From Pseudomonadota bacterium (GTDB lineage: Bacteria; Myxococcota_A; Polyangia; Polyangiales; Polyangiaceae): a stretch of DNA of 64,000 nucleotides. The position numbers and the translations under genes were made by a program. Positions 33,973 to 43,100 of the stretch are shown here, one piece after another. Position 1 is the first letter of the stretch, and every line of letters starts with the position of its first letter. Under the pieces are notes generated by a model, which worked only from the letters and a program-made list of their open reading frames with translations, was not told where the DNA came from and did not search any database. The DNA lies in the NCBI GenBank assembly GCA_023398955.1, contig JAEWRL010000242.1, positions 92,139 through 156,138 on the forward strand, written 5' to 3'.

Positions 33973-34779
33973 CTACGTCCCAGAATCCTCGCCCTGCGGC
34001 TGGTCTCCAACGGCTCCGCCGCTCGGGTCTTCGTCGCCGACAGCGTCCTCCTCCCCAGGCCCGTCGCTCGGGTCGGCGCCTTCCGCAGAGCCCTCGTCGT
34101 CCTCAGTTGTGTCGCCGCCAGCTCCCGACTCCGCTTCACTCCCGTCGCCATTGATTCGAGCTTCTTCGTCACCCGTGGGACCACCCCGCTCATAGGCCCG
34201 AGATCTCCCGTCGGCGTCCCCCGCCTCCTCACCGTCGCAGGACCAGCTCGCGATGAAGCCTTCGCTAGCGCAGGTGCAGCGTCGAGATCCGTAGTCACAG
34301 GTGACGTCCACACTGAGGCAGAATTGGCCCTCGCTAGGCACAGACGCTGGGCAAACCGCCTCGCAAAGCCAGACGGAGGAGAAGCAGACGCAGCTAGTAT
34401 CGTCGTAGGCGCATGTCAAAAAGCCCTGGGGCGCAGATGCACAGCTGCTCGCGTTCTGCGGCACAGAGGTCGGACACTCAGCCGCTCCGGGGCTCCCTCC
34501 CGCCGCCGTGCCACCACCAGAAGGGAAACCGCGCCCGCCAGAGCCGAATCCCCCGCCACCCGATGCGGCACCGGCCCCACCTTCCCCGGAGGAGCTCCCA
34601 CCCGTGGAACCGACGGCGCCACCGGACGACGAGCCGCTACCTCCCACTCCCCGTGAAGAGCCCCCACTTCCATCGTCGGCTCTGACGTCGACGACCTTTC
34701 CGGAATCATCGCTGCATGCCGCCACCGCGAGCGCGACGGCCGAGCAAAGTAGCCAAGCGCCGAATCTCATCAGGCTCAT
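33973..34779 (-). CDS. Cys-rich lipoprotein with Gly/Ser linker and acidic tail
   Basis: A 268-residue putative lipoprotein. The ATG at 34779 has GGAAGA just upstream and gives the signal MSLMRFGAWLLCSAVALAVA and lipidated Cys22. A long Gly/Ser linker (about 30-95) is followed by a compact Cys-rich domain (about 98-185) with many Cys in paired patterns (CPTSVPQNASSC, CAYDDTSCVCFSSVWLC, CDYGSRRCTC), likely disulfide-bonded. An acidic Gly/Glu/Asp tail ends the protein. The type is frequent in myxobacteria; function unknown. Confidence 0.75.
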   Translation of the reverse strand: MSLMRFGAWLLCSAVALAVAACSDDSGKVVDVRADDGSGGSSRGVGGSGSSSGGAVGSTGGSSSGEGGAGAASGGGGFGSGGRGFPSGGGTAAGGSPGAAECPTSVPQNASSCASAPQGFLTCAYDDTSCVCFSSVWLCEAVCPASVPSEGQFCLSVDVTCDYGSRRCTCASEGFIASWSCDGEEAGDADGRSRAYERGGPTGDEEARINGDGSEAESGAGGDTTEDDEGSAEGADPSDGPGEEDAVGDEDPSGGAVGDQPQGEDSGT

Positions 34780-35196
34780 GAATCTTCCATTCTCCTCGAC
34801 CAAGTCACCGATTGCATCGATGCAGAGCTTCGCTGTGTGGGACCGGGCCAAACAGGTGGCAGAGAGGGTGAAACAGACGCACAAAGGAACGCGCGTCGAG
34901 AAAGCAAATTAGTACCCGCGCTCCCCCCCAGCAGTCGGGCTCGACCGAGGTATTTTCGCGGACGAAACTCGGACCCGGCACCCAACAAACGAGTATTGTC
35001 CTCCAGCATGAAACGCTAACTTTTTCGCGCAGCGCCCTGGTGGAGCACGCTTCTCGAAACCGTGAAGGCGCAAACTTGCGATAATGATCGAGCGCGGACC
35101 GGTCGCCCGTGCTCGGGGCTCGTCATGGCCCCCTTCTGCTCCTCAGCTCCAGACCATTGTCAGCCGGACAGATCGCGCCGCTGTCGCGTGCGCCGG
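34780..35196. other. 417-bp intergenic region between two lipoprotein genes
   Basis: No gene seen. It should contain the promoter of the Cys-rich lipoprotein. At its right edge (35162-35198) a two-part stem (AGCCG/CGGCT and GACAG/CTGTC with an 8-nt bulge) sits at the stop of the next gene and could act as its terminator, but no T-run follows. Confidence 0.4.
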
Positions 35197-36909
35197 CTAT
35201 TGCACCACTGCCCAGAACAGTCGTCGCTCGGCGCCAACTCGCTTGACGTAGCCTACGGCGCGTTTCGGGCGGATGAAGATGCGAAACTCGGTGGCATCGG
35301 GTTCGCAGAATAGGTCCGAGTTGGCGAGCACCTTCATGCAGAGATCCCCCCGCTTCTCGGGTGGCTCGTACTGCGTGAGATAAAAGAGCGCTTCCGAGGA
35401 GAAGGCCAGGGTCGCATCGGGAATCCACACGTCGCTGGCAATTTCCTCCACAGCCGCTTCATCCGTGCGCAGCATTCTCAAGGTACCGACACCAGACTCG
35501 ACGGAGCTACCGAAGAGTGAGCCCGTGGAGGACCCGAAACCGAGATCCTCGGCGTCGGAAGCAATGACCGTTGGCGAGGCGAAGCCTTCGAGGGCGATCA
35601 GGTGGCTGCCCTCGTCCGTCGCAACGAGCGCGCGCTCCGGATAGCTCTCCACTTCGAATGCCATCACATCCGAGAGAACCACCTCGATGTCATCCACACC
35701 TCGATACCGGACGATCCGGCTTTCGTCGGTACCCTCCCCAAGCCAGAGCGCGACGCCGTCATCCGTTACCCTGCCGATCCCCTCGAGCCCTCCGGGTTCG
35801 AGCAGCGGGTGTGCGGCTCCATCCGCGTAAACCGCCAAGCCAGCAGTTTCTGTGTCTTCGGATGCTTCCGGCTGGAAGAAGATGATGGTCGTCTCCTCGT
35901 TGCCACGCTTCACCCTGCGCGCTTCGGCGCGCGACGACTTCGCCGGACCCACCGGAGTCGGCAATTTGGTAGAGAGTTCGTAGACCACCAGCTCCGACGA
36001 GCCACAGGGAGAGTAGAAGCTCAGGAACTGCGCATCGCGGTCTCCCTTGCGCGATGCCTGATCCGCGAACCGAACCGAACAGACGTCCTCTGCGAGCTGC
36101 TTGGGTTCCCCCTCAGGAGCGGAGATCACGTGCAGTCGTCCCCTGTCCACGTAAGCGATGAACTCCCCACTCATGACCATCTCTGTAACGTCCTGGCCAT
36201 GATGGGCGACGACCTCGAGCGCCATGTCGCGGACCACGAGCTGCCCTCCAGCGACCGTGACGACGTGCGTCGAGGTTACCTGGACCGCCTCCACGTCCTC
36301 GTCGAGCACTGTCGCGCGCTGGTCCGACGCCGAAATCGCTAAGAGCTGGCCTCCATTTGCTTCCACGAGCAGCCGGAGCGGCACGAGCCTTTCAGAACGC
36401 GAGACCGGACGAGCCCCCAGCAGCGCATCAACTGTTTGCTCACAACGAGGATTGTAGATCCTCAACGTTCCCTTGCCCGTGTCGTCTCTGTCCACCAGAG
36501 TGACGAGCATTTCCTCTAGGGCCATGGGTAGCAACTTGGAGGGGGAATCACCCTCAGGAAGGTCCATCACGGTGCAGGGCTCATCCCCGCCCCGGGGGAC
36601 GATGATGGCCCTACCGCTGCGGGCCATGCCTGCGATCGCCGTCAGCCGCCCATTGCGACCCAGGGCGTGCATTGGGACGAACTCTCCCACCTCGCCAAGC
36701 GCCACACCAGGAAAGTCGATGGAGCGGGGCTCCTTTGCCGAGAGCGCATCCAAACCCGACGTGTCGCAGCCGTCGGTATGGCACGCCCCCAGAACAAGGA
36801 CCATAGCACCCGCAAAACAACGGTATCCTCCGAGACGACGTTGCCCGACGCGCGGAAAACTCCGAAATGAGCAGCCAGGGGAGCCGGTGACCTCCGAGCT
36901 ACCCTGCAC
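35197..36909 (-). CDS. Large lipoprotein, probable beta-propeller
   Basis: About 570 residues from a GTG at 36909. This start is chosen because the apparent lipobox MVLVLGAC needs residues upstream of its Met; an ATG at 37035 would overlap the receptor's promoter. After the lipidated Cys the protein is built of repeated strands with WLGEGTDESRIVRYRGVDD, LVATDEGSHLIALEGFA and IYNPRCEQ blocks, suggesting a six- to eight-bladed propeller. Cys residues are sparse, and there are no catalytic motifs. It is divergent from the TonB-dependent receptor gene and may share its control region. Unknown function. Confidence 0.65.
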   Translation of the reverse strand: MQGSSEVTGSPGCSFRSFPRVGQRRLGGYRCFAGAMVLVLGACHTDGCDTSGLDALSAKEPRSIDFPGVALGEVGEFVPMHALGRNGRLTAIAGMARSGRAIIVPRGGDEPCTVMDLPEGDSPSKLLPMALEEMLVTLVDRDDTGKGTLRIYNPRCEQTVDALLGARPVSRSERLVPLRLLVEANGGQLLAISASDQRATVLDEDVEAVQVTSTHVVTVAGGQLVVRDMALEVVAHHGQDVTEMVMSGEFIAYVDRGRLHVISAPEGEPKQLAEDVCSVRFADQASRKGDRDAQFLSFYSPCGSSELVVYELSTKLPTPVGPAKSSRAEARRVKRGNEETTIIFFQPEASEDTETAGLAVYADGAAHPLLEPGGLEGIGRVTDDGVALWLGEGTDESRIVRYRGVDDIEVVLSDVMAFEVESYPERALVATDEGSHLIALEGFASPTVIASDAEDLGFGSSTGSLFGSSVESGVGTLRMLRTDEAAVEEIASDVWIPDATLAFSSEALFYLTQYEPPEKRGDLCMKVLANSDLFCEPDATEFRIFIRPKRAVGYVKRVGAERRLFWAVVQ

Positions 36910-37079
36910 GGGTAGACCCCGGCCTGCGGCACGCCACAGGGGCGCATCTTGCTTTCGGGCGTGCTCCGTGGCAACGGCGCACTTGGGACGGCGAGTTTTA
37001 CGGCTGCCGATGAAGAGGATAGAGTACCGTCGCATTGCGGAATGGTAACTCGATCGCGTGCCCTGGAGAGAGTGTCTTC

Positions 37080-39443
37080 ATGCTTTTCTTGACCGACTGG
37101 GGAGAACGAACCGCCCTGCGAGCTGGGGTGCCAATTCGGCAGAGCATGCGAGGTGCCGTCGCGGCCTTGCTGGGGCTCACGGTAGTGGCCCACGAAGCCC
37201 AAGCTGAGGAGAGCTCGGCCGCCCCGTCCGTGGATCACGCCGCCCTCTTAGCCCGTGTGCGGCCGCCGGAGCCACTGGACCTCTCGGTCGAGTACCCGCT
37301 CGAGGGCTCGGGCGACACGACGGTGACGCTTCACTTGGTCGTGGCGGAAGACGGCCATGTCACTGCTGCCGAGGCCGTCGCTGGAGAGGAGCCCTTCGCC
37401 AGCGCCGCTGTGGCAGCGTCCCAGGGTTTTCGCTTTGTCCCAGCAGAACGCGAGGGGCGGCCCGTGGCTGCAAAGATACGGGTGGAGGTCGTCTTCCGCG
37501 CTCCCGAGGACCGAACCTCGGCTTCTCCGAGCACGCCGGCGATGAACTTGGACTCGTCCCCTGCGAGAGAGCCCCGGAACACCGTCCCCCGCCTGCAGCG
37601 AGAAGCTGGCCCTCCTGCAGCGAGCTCCGCCTCTGCGGCGACAGGCACCGTCGAAGTCTATGTCCTCGGGGAGCGCGAAGCGCCCGATGCGGAATCCTTT
37701 TCTCGCGCGGAAGCGCGCATGATACCAGGGACATTCGGCGACCCCCTCCGTGCCATCGAAGCCATGGCTGGTGTTGCGCCCGCCATCTCTGGGCTTCCTT
37801 ATTTTTTCGTGCGGGGTGCCCCGCCCGGCAATGTCGGGTACTTCATCGACGGCGTCCGGGTGCCAATGCTGTGGCATGCCTTCGTCGGGCCCAGCGTTCT
37901 GAACCCTGCCACCATCGACAAGGTAACCCTACATCGTGGAGGTTATCCCGCCCGTTACGGTCGTTACGCTGGCGCGATCGTCACCGCAGACACCGCGGTG
38001 CCTTACGGGGACTACTCTGGCGAAGCCAGCCTGCGTGTGGTGGACGCCGGCATCATGCAGACGTTCCCCTTGTCTTCGGGAGGCCGCTCTGCGGCACTCG
38101 TATCGGGCCGCTACGCTTACTGGGGGCCTATCGTCTCATCAGTGACCCCCGATGTAGAGCTGGGCTACTGGGACTATCAGGTATCCTCCCGAATAGACCT
38201 AGGTCCGAACGATCGTTTGGGGCTCTTGCTGCTGGGCGCCAGCGACTTGCTGGAAACAGAAGAGTACAGCTCGCTGGTGCGTTATCACCGCATCGATCCC
38301 CGGTACGAACACGATTTTTCGGACGACTCGCATCTGCGACTCGCCGTCGGCTTGGGTTGGGACCGCACCGGAAGCGAGAACGGCAGCGTCAGCGATCGAC
38401 TCATAGCACCACGAGCCGAGCTTCACCATCGGTTCGGCGACCGCATCGCCATGCGGATCGGCGCCGACGTGAGCCTCGACGACTACGAGCTCGACATCGG
38501 GGAGGACCTCCGCTACCGGACGATTCAGGCTCTCGAGGGCGTTGGTGCGAGCCGAACGGAGCGAACGTTTGGCGCATACCTGGACGTCACATGGCGCCCC
38601 GTCGAGCATGTGTGGATCTCGCCTGGAATTCGGTCCGACATCTTTCACTCCGAGGGCACGACTGAATACGGCATCGATCCGCGCATCGCAGCGCGCCTAG
38701 AGGCAAGCAAGGAAGTCGCCTTCGAGCACACGCTGGGCGTTGCCCACCAGTCGGCGAGCTTCGTCCCAGGCATTCCTGGCGCCGCCGTGACGAACATCGC
38801 GAACGGACTCCAGCGGTCGATTCAAGCGAGCTCGAGCGTCGAATTCCGGCTGCCTTACGATTCGTTCCTTTCAGTCACCGCCTTTGACGCGATATACATG
38901 AATCTGGCGGACCCCCTTGGCACGGAGCATCAGTTCTCTCTTGACGCCGCACAGCTGACGCGGCGCGTGCGCGGCAATGCCTACGGTATCGAGGTGTTCT
39001 TCAAGCGCCCACTGGCTGAACGCGTGGGAGGCATCTTCGCCTACACGCTATCTCGCTCGACCCGCAGCTACGGCCGTATCTCTACGCTCTCGGCCTTAGA
39101 TCGCACGCACGTACTGTCGGGGACCATCGTCGTGGACGCGGGAAGAAACTGGCAACTCGGTGCGCGCAACAGCCTCCTCGGCGGGATACCATCGCGGAGA
39201 GCCACGAACGATGGCCCGATCTTCGACGGCAGCGAGAGAACCGATCCCTTCTTTCGAATGGATTTGCGTGCTGAGAAGCGATATCGCCTCGGCGAGGAAA
39301 CCTCGCTCAGCGTCGTTGCGGAGCTACTCAATGCCACCCTCTCGCGCGAGGTAACCGAGCGGTCCTGCAACGAAACTGGATGCACGGAAGCTGGGGTGGG
39401 GCCCATCGTCATTCCGAACATCGGTGCCGAGCTGCGCTACTGA
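37080..39443 (+). CDS. TonB-dependent receptor with N-terminal TonB-C-like domain
   Basis: About 787 residues. The ATG at 37080 has GGAGAG 9 bases before it; an ATG at 37146 would start right at the signal peptide (MRGAVAALLGLTVVAHEAQA). After the signal, a TonB C-terminal-like domain reads LDLSVEYPLEGSG, TLHLVVAEDGHVTAAEAVAG and FVPAEREGRPVAAKIRVEV. A Ser/Ala/Pro linker and the plug follow (PGTFGDPLRAIEAMAGVAPA, PYFFVRGAPPGNVGYFIDGV), then an outer-membrane barrel ending in IPNIGAELRY with a terminal aromatic Tyr. Substrate unknown. A receptor carrying its own TonB-like segment is unusual. Confidence 0.82.
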   Translation: MLFLTDWGERTALRAGVPIRQSMRGAVAALLGLTVVAHEAQAEESSAAPSVDHAALLARVRPPEPLDLSVEYPLEGSGDTTVTLHLVVAEDGHVTAAEAVAGEEPFASAAVAASQGFRFVPAEREGRPVAAKIRVEVVFRAPEDRTSASPSTPAMNLDSSPAREPRNTVPRLQREAGPPAASSASAATGTVEVYVLGEREAPDAESFSRAEARMIPGTFGDPLRAIEAMAGVAPAISGLPYFFVRGAPPGNVGYFIDGVRVPMLWHAFVGPSVLNPATIDKVTLHRGGYPARYGRYAGAIVTADTAVPYGDYSGEASLRVVDAGIMQTFPLSSGGRSAALVSGRYAYWGPIVSSVTPDVELGYWDYQVSSRIDLGPNDRLGLLLLGASDLLETEEYSSLVRYHRIDPRYEHDFSDDSHLRLAVGLGWDRTGSENGSVSDRLIAPRAELHHRFGDRIAMRIGADVSLDDYELDIGEDLRYRTIQALEGVGASRTERTFGAYLDVTWRPVEHVWISPGIRSDIFHSEGTTEYGIDPRIAARLEASKEVAFEHTLGVAHQSASFVPGIPGAAVTNIANGLQRSIQASSSVEFRLPYDSFLSVTAFDAIYMNLADPLGTEHQFSLDAAQLTRRVRGNAYGIEVFFKRPLAERVGGIFAYTLSRSTRSYGRISTLSALDRTHVLSGTIVVDAGRNWQLGARNSLLGGIPSRRATNDGPIFDGSERTDPFFRMDLRAEKRYRLGEETSLSVVAELLNATLSREVTERSCNETGCTEAGVGPIVIPNIGAELRY

Positions 39444-39544
39444 GCGTACTCGCCATGACTACCCATTCTGCGTGGCGCGAGGCGCGCGACAGGTCAGCCG
39501 ACCGCGACATCAGAGACTCGACACACTGATGACCGGAGCCCAAT

Positions 39545-40768
39545 GTGTCGGCCTCTATGCCTGCAGACAAGAGCATGCGGCTGTTGCTCTTCTTGAGCCT
39601 CTTCAACAGCATTCTCGGGCTTTCGATCCTGTTCCCGATCCTGGCGCCATTGGGAAGGGCCTTGAGGCTCAGCGAGGTTGAGATCGGCTGGCTCTCTACG
39701 GGCTACTCCCTCATGCAGTTCGCCATGAGCCCGTTTTGGGGACGGCGCAGTGAGCGCGTCGGCAGGAAACCAGTGCTCCTGATTGGCATCTTCGGCTTCG
39801 GTATCGGCTTCGGGCTGTTTGGCATCGTCGCAAAGCTTGGCATGGATGGCTACCTGCACGGCACGGCCCTCTATGGGGCGCTGCTCGCGACGAGGCTAAT
39901 CGGAGGTTTGCTGTCCAGCGCCACGATCCCAACCGCTCAAGCATATATGGCGGATGTCACTGATCGCGACGGCCGCACGAGCGGCATGGCCTTGATTGGA
40001 GCGGCCTTCGGCCTTGGAGTCGTGTTCGGACCAGGGCTTGGCGCGGCGCTGGCCCAGCTCGGGCTGCTCGTGCCCGTGTTCGTCTCGGCGTCGGTCGCGT
40101 TTCTGAACGGCGTCTTCGTCATCTTCCGCCTCCCAGAGCCCGTCCGCCGGGAGCACCTCGACGAGTTCGCTCCTCCAGTCTCCCTGCTGCTCCGGGTTTG
40201 GCCCCTGCTCGCGCTCGGGTTCGCCGTCACCTTGGCCGGCGTGGCGATGGAGCAGACGATAGCATTTCTGTTCCAAGACGTGATGAACCTGACTGACGTG
40301 CAGACGGCACGCTTCGTCGGCGTAGCGCTTGTCTGCTACGGAATCGCAGCTGTTCTGGCACAAGGGTTCATTGCTCGACGCCGTGGCTGGCCACCCTTGC
40401 GGCTCCTTCTCTGGGGGGTTCCCGTGGCGGCGCTGGGGTTCGCTGGACTAGCGCTCGCGTCTCATTTCGGAGCGCTCACCGCAGCCCTCGCCTTGCAGGG
40501 CTTGGGACAGGGTCTCGCGATGCCTGGTATCGCCGCGGCGCTTTCGTTGGGGGTGGGAGACAGCGAGCAGGGTGCAGCGGCAGGTCTCAACAGCGCCTCG
40601 CAGGCATTGAGCCGCACCGTCGGACCATTGGTGGGTACTGCACTCTACGAGATACGGCCGCGCCTCCCCTACGAGTTCTCGGTTGCCCTGCTGCTGCTGG
40701 TTCTCATCGTCGTGGCGTTGAGCCCGGAACTTCGACGTCGAGTGTCAGGAGCCAGCGCCGCAGCTTGA
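39545..40768 (+). CDS. MFS transporter (TetA/DHA1-like)
   Basis: A 407-residue major facilitator with 12 predicted helices. The loop motif GRRSERVGRKPVLL after helix 2 and the GAAFGLGVVFGPGLGAALAQ region (motif C-like) mark an antiporter-type exporter. Substrate is not readable. The GTG at 39545 has GGAG 6 bases upstream; an ATG lies 12 bases later. It lies 101 bases after the receptor gene and is convergent with the diguanylate cyclase. Confidence 0.85.
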   Translation: MSASMPADKSMRLLLFLSLFNSILGLSILFPILAPLGRALRLSEVEIGWLSTGYSLMQFAMSPFWGRRSERVGRKPVLLIGIFGFGIGFGLFGIVAKLGMDGYLHGTALYGALLATRLIGGLLSSATIPTAQAYMADVTDRDGRTSGMALIGAAFGLGVVFGPGLGAALAQLGLLVPVFVSASVAFLNGVFVIFRLPEPVRREHLDEFAPPVSLLLRVWPLLALGFAVTLAGVAMEQTIAFLFQDVMNLTDVQTARFVGVALVCYGIAAVLAQGFIARRRGWPPLRLLLWGVPVAALGFAGLALASHFGALTAALALQGLGQGLAMPGIAAALSLGVGDSEQGAAAGLNSASQALSRTVGPLVGTALYEIRPRLPYEFSVALLLLVLIVVALSPELRRRVSGASAAA

Positions 40769-40796
40769 CGAGCTGTTCGCCTGCTGCGAGTCGCGA

Positions 40797-42929
40797 CTAA
40801 GCAGCCTTCACACGAGGGGTCCAGATTGTCACACGATTGCGCCCTCCGCGCTTCGAAGCGTAGAGGGCCTCGTCGGTCGCCTTGAAGAGCTGCTCCCATT
40901 CCCGCCCGGCGGCGGGGAACGTTGCCACTCCGACCGAGCAAGTCACTCCCAGAGTGCCCTGCTCGGAATTGAAACGAGCCAGCTCCAGCTCGCTACGCAA
41001 GCGCTGGGCGAGCTGTTCAGCGCCACGGCTGTCGGTCTGCTCGCATACCAACACGAACTCTTCACCACCGAAGCGGCCAACGATGTCGGTATCCCGTTTG
41101 ACGCACCGAAGGACGTCAGCGAAGCCCTTGATCACGAGATCTCCAACGTCGTGCCCATGGGTGTCGTTCACGCGCTTGAAGTGATCGATGTCGCAGACGA
41201 GCACGCTGAGCGGCTTGTCGAAACGAGCGGCGCTCCGCAGCTTCTGCTCGGCAGTTTCAAGGAGCGCTCGCTTGTTCAACAGACCCGTGAGACCATCCGT
41301 GGTGGCAAGCTCTTCGAGCCTCTTGACCATACGCGCATTCGCCAAAGAAACCGCCATGTGGCTGGCAAGTACCTCCAATGTCGGCCGCACGGAATCACCA
41401 AAGGCACCCCGCCGCTTCGAACCCAGGGCGAGGGTACCCAGCGGTCGGTCGTGTACCATGAGAGGCAGTACGAGCAGGGACGGCATGGGAGGCGGTGTCA
41501 GACGCCGCGTGAACACCACCTGACGTACTGGATCGTAGTCGCCGCGGTAAGGCAAGGGATGACGATTGGCGACCACCATCGAAACTAGCCCGGAGTTGTG
41601 CTTGAACCGCTTGCCTACGAGGTGAAGTGCGCCAGGACCGCTCGCAGCGCTGATCTCGTGCTCTGCCGTGCGGTCATCGAAGAGGGTCACGACGGCGAAG
41701 TCGAAGTAGGCGAACTCGCGAGCGCTGTTGACGCCAGCCTCCACCACCTGCGCCTCAGTCGTCGACCCCGCGAGCGCATTGGCTGCCCGATAGAGCTTCC
41801 CTTGCTCGAGCTTCGCGCGCTCCAGCTGGATGAAGACCCGTTCGTTCTCGACGGCACGGAGCATATATCGGGTCGCCGCTGACAGGAGCTCTTCGGCAGC
41901 GAGGGCAAAGGGCTCCTCGGGAGCTCGATCGACGACGAGTACCCCGCGGGGCTGCCCTCTGTCCATCACAGGGACCGCACAGACGGCGCCTATGTTGGGG
42001 GCAACGGAGTAATAGGGGGCGTGACGCACGCAGCGCGAGCCGTGAATCGAAACGAGTCGTTTCTCCGCCAGCGCCGCACCGAGGATCCCATCCCGCGCTG
42101 AAAACGGTCCAGGAAGGATGGTATCGTCATCGGTGGAAAGCTCACGAACCTGCAACCTTTCGCCATCCGGCGAGAGCCAAAGTAGAAGCGCAGTCCGCAG
42201 ACCGAGCGTGCGTCGCAGGAGATCGATGGCAAAGCCCAGCGCCTCGCGGATCTCCTCGACCCCCGACTGCACGAGCCGCTGCTCGGAGTCTGGCCCGATG
42301 TCAGCATTGATCCCAGCGGTGCTGTTCTCGGGCGTAGCGAGGAGCCGGTAGGAACGGGCAGCCTCCTTCATTCGCTCCAGTTCCGCGTCGACCTTGCTCC
42401 GTGACACGTTGCGGAGCCGCGCGAGCTCGACCCGAAAGGAGCCGAAGCTCAGACCAGCAAAGAGCAGGAGTAGCGCAGCATGGGCCCCCAGTCGATCCCA
42501 CCCCGGAGGGAGCTCCTGCGCGGCAAGAGCGATCTCCAACGCGAGGGCGCACGCCGAGGTGCCGAACGCGGCGAGTGGACGCGCAAAGGCGGCGGCAGCC
42601 GCTGTCACGAGGAAGACGATTGGATAGTACGGACCCGAAAGGCCCCCCAGAGCACCAATCAGGAGAGCGTAAGTGAACACCACTAGCTGGGTGAATAGTG
42701 CGAGCTCCGCCCACTGTGCCTCCGGCGGGGTGACACGACGCCGTCGGTGCACCAGCTTGACCAGCACGCTCGCCACAAGCAGCAACGCGACGAAGCCCGC
42801 GACCAATGAGGGCAACGATCCTTTGTTCCAGAGCCACAAGGCAGCCGCGAACCCGATGCTCTGAACGAGTCCCCTGCTGCGGACCGCTCCCGTCTGCACC
42901 GAAGCCGCGAGGCGAACGAAGGGGGTCAT
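40797..42929 (-). CDS. Diguanylate cyclase with membrane region and two GAF-like domains
   Basis: A 710-residue sensor. The N-terminal third has about five to six membrane segments. A helical linker follows, then a GAF domain (about 205-360, VGAVCAVPVMDRGQPRGVLVV-like region) and a second GAF-like one (about 375-520, PSLLVLPLMVHDRPLGTLAL). The GGDEF domain starts near 540 (TTDGLTGLLNKRALLE). The active site is GGEEF (621-625) and an inhibitory RxxD site is present (Arg612-Asp615), so it should make c-di-GMP and be product-inhibited. No EAL domain. The gene is divergent from a histidine kinase. Confidence 0.93.
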   Translation of the reverse strand: MTPFVRLAASVQTGAVRSRGLVQSIGFAAALWLWNKGSLPSLVAGFVALLLVASVLVKLVHRRRRVTPPEAQWAELALFTQLVVFTYALLIGALGGLSGPYYPIVFLVTAAAAAFARPLAAFGTSACALALEIALAAQELPPGWDRLGAHAALLLLFAGLSFGSFRVELARLRNVSRSKVDAELERMKEAARSYRLLATPENSTAGINADIGPDSEQRLVQSGVEEIREALGFAIDLLRRTLGLRTALLLWLSPDGERLQVRELSTDDDTILPGPFSARDGILGAALAEKRLVSIHGSRCVRHAPYYSVAPNIGAVCAVPVMDRGQPRGVLVVDRAPEEPFALAAEELLSAATRYMLRAVENERVFIQLERAKLEQGKLYRAANALAGSTTEAQVVEAGVNSAREFAYFDFAVVTLFDDRTAEHEISAASGPGALHLVGKRFKHNSGLVSMVVANRHPLPYRGDYDPVRQVVFTRRLTPPPMPSLLVLPLMVHDRPLGTLALGSKRRGAFGDSVRPTLEVLASHMAVSLANARMVKRLEELATTDGLTGLLNKRALLETAEQKLRSAARFDKPLSVLVCDIDHFKRVNDTHGHDVGDLVIKGFADVLRCVKRDTDIVGRFGGEEFVLVCEQTDSRGAEQLAQRLRSELELARFNSEQGTLGVTCSVGVATFPAAGREWEQLFKATDEALYASKRGGRNRVTIWTPRVKAA

Positions 42930-43100
42930 GCCTGGGCTCCACTACCAGATCGGGGTCGACGAGGCCTACTTTCGCGCGACACCCGGCCCCGAACCCGGAC
43001 ATGCCGCGTGCGGGGTGCCCTGGTACGCGAGCCGCGTACTGAATCGGGTCGGATTACAGGCTTCCAGCCACCAGCACCCTGTGCGACACCTTTGGGCACC

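Noticed and set aside
33666..34313. A 215-codon minus-strand frame partly in the convergent gap
   Set aside because: It overlaps the Cys-rich lipoprotein in another frame and has random Arg/Pro/Ala composition, and the gap contains terminator hairpins.
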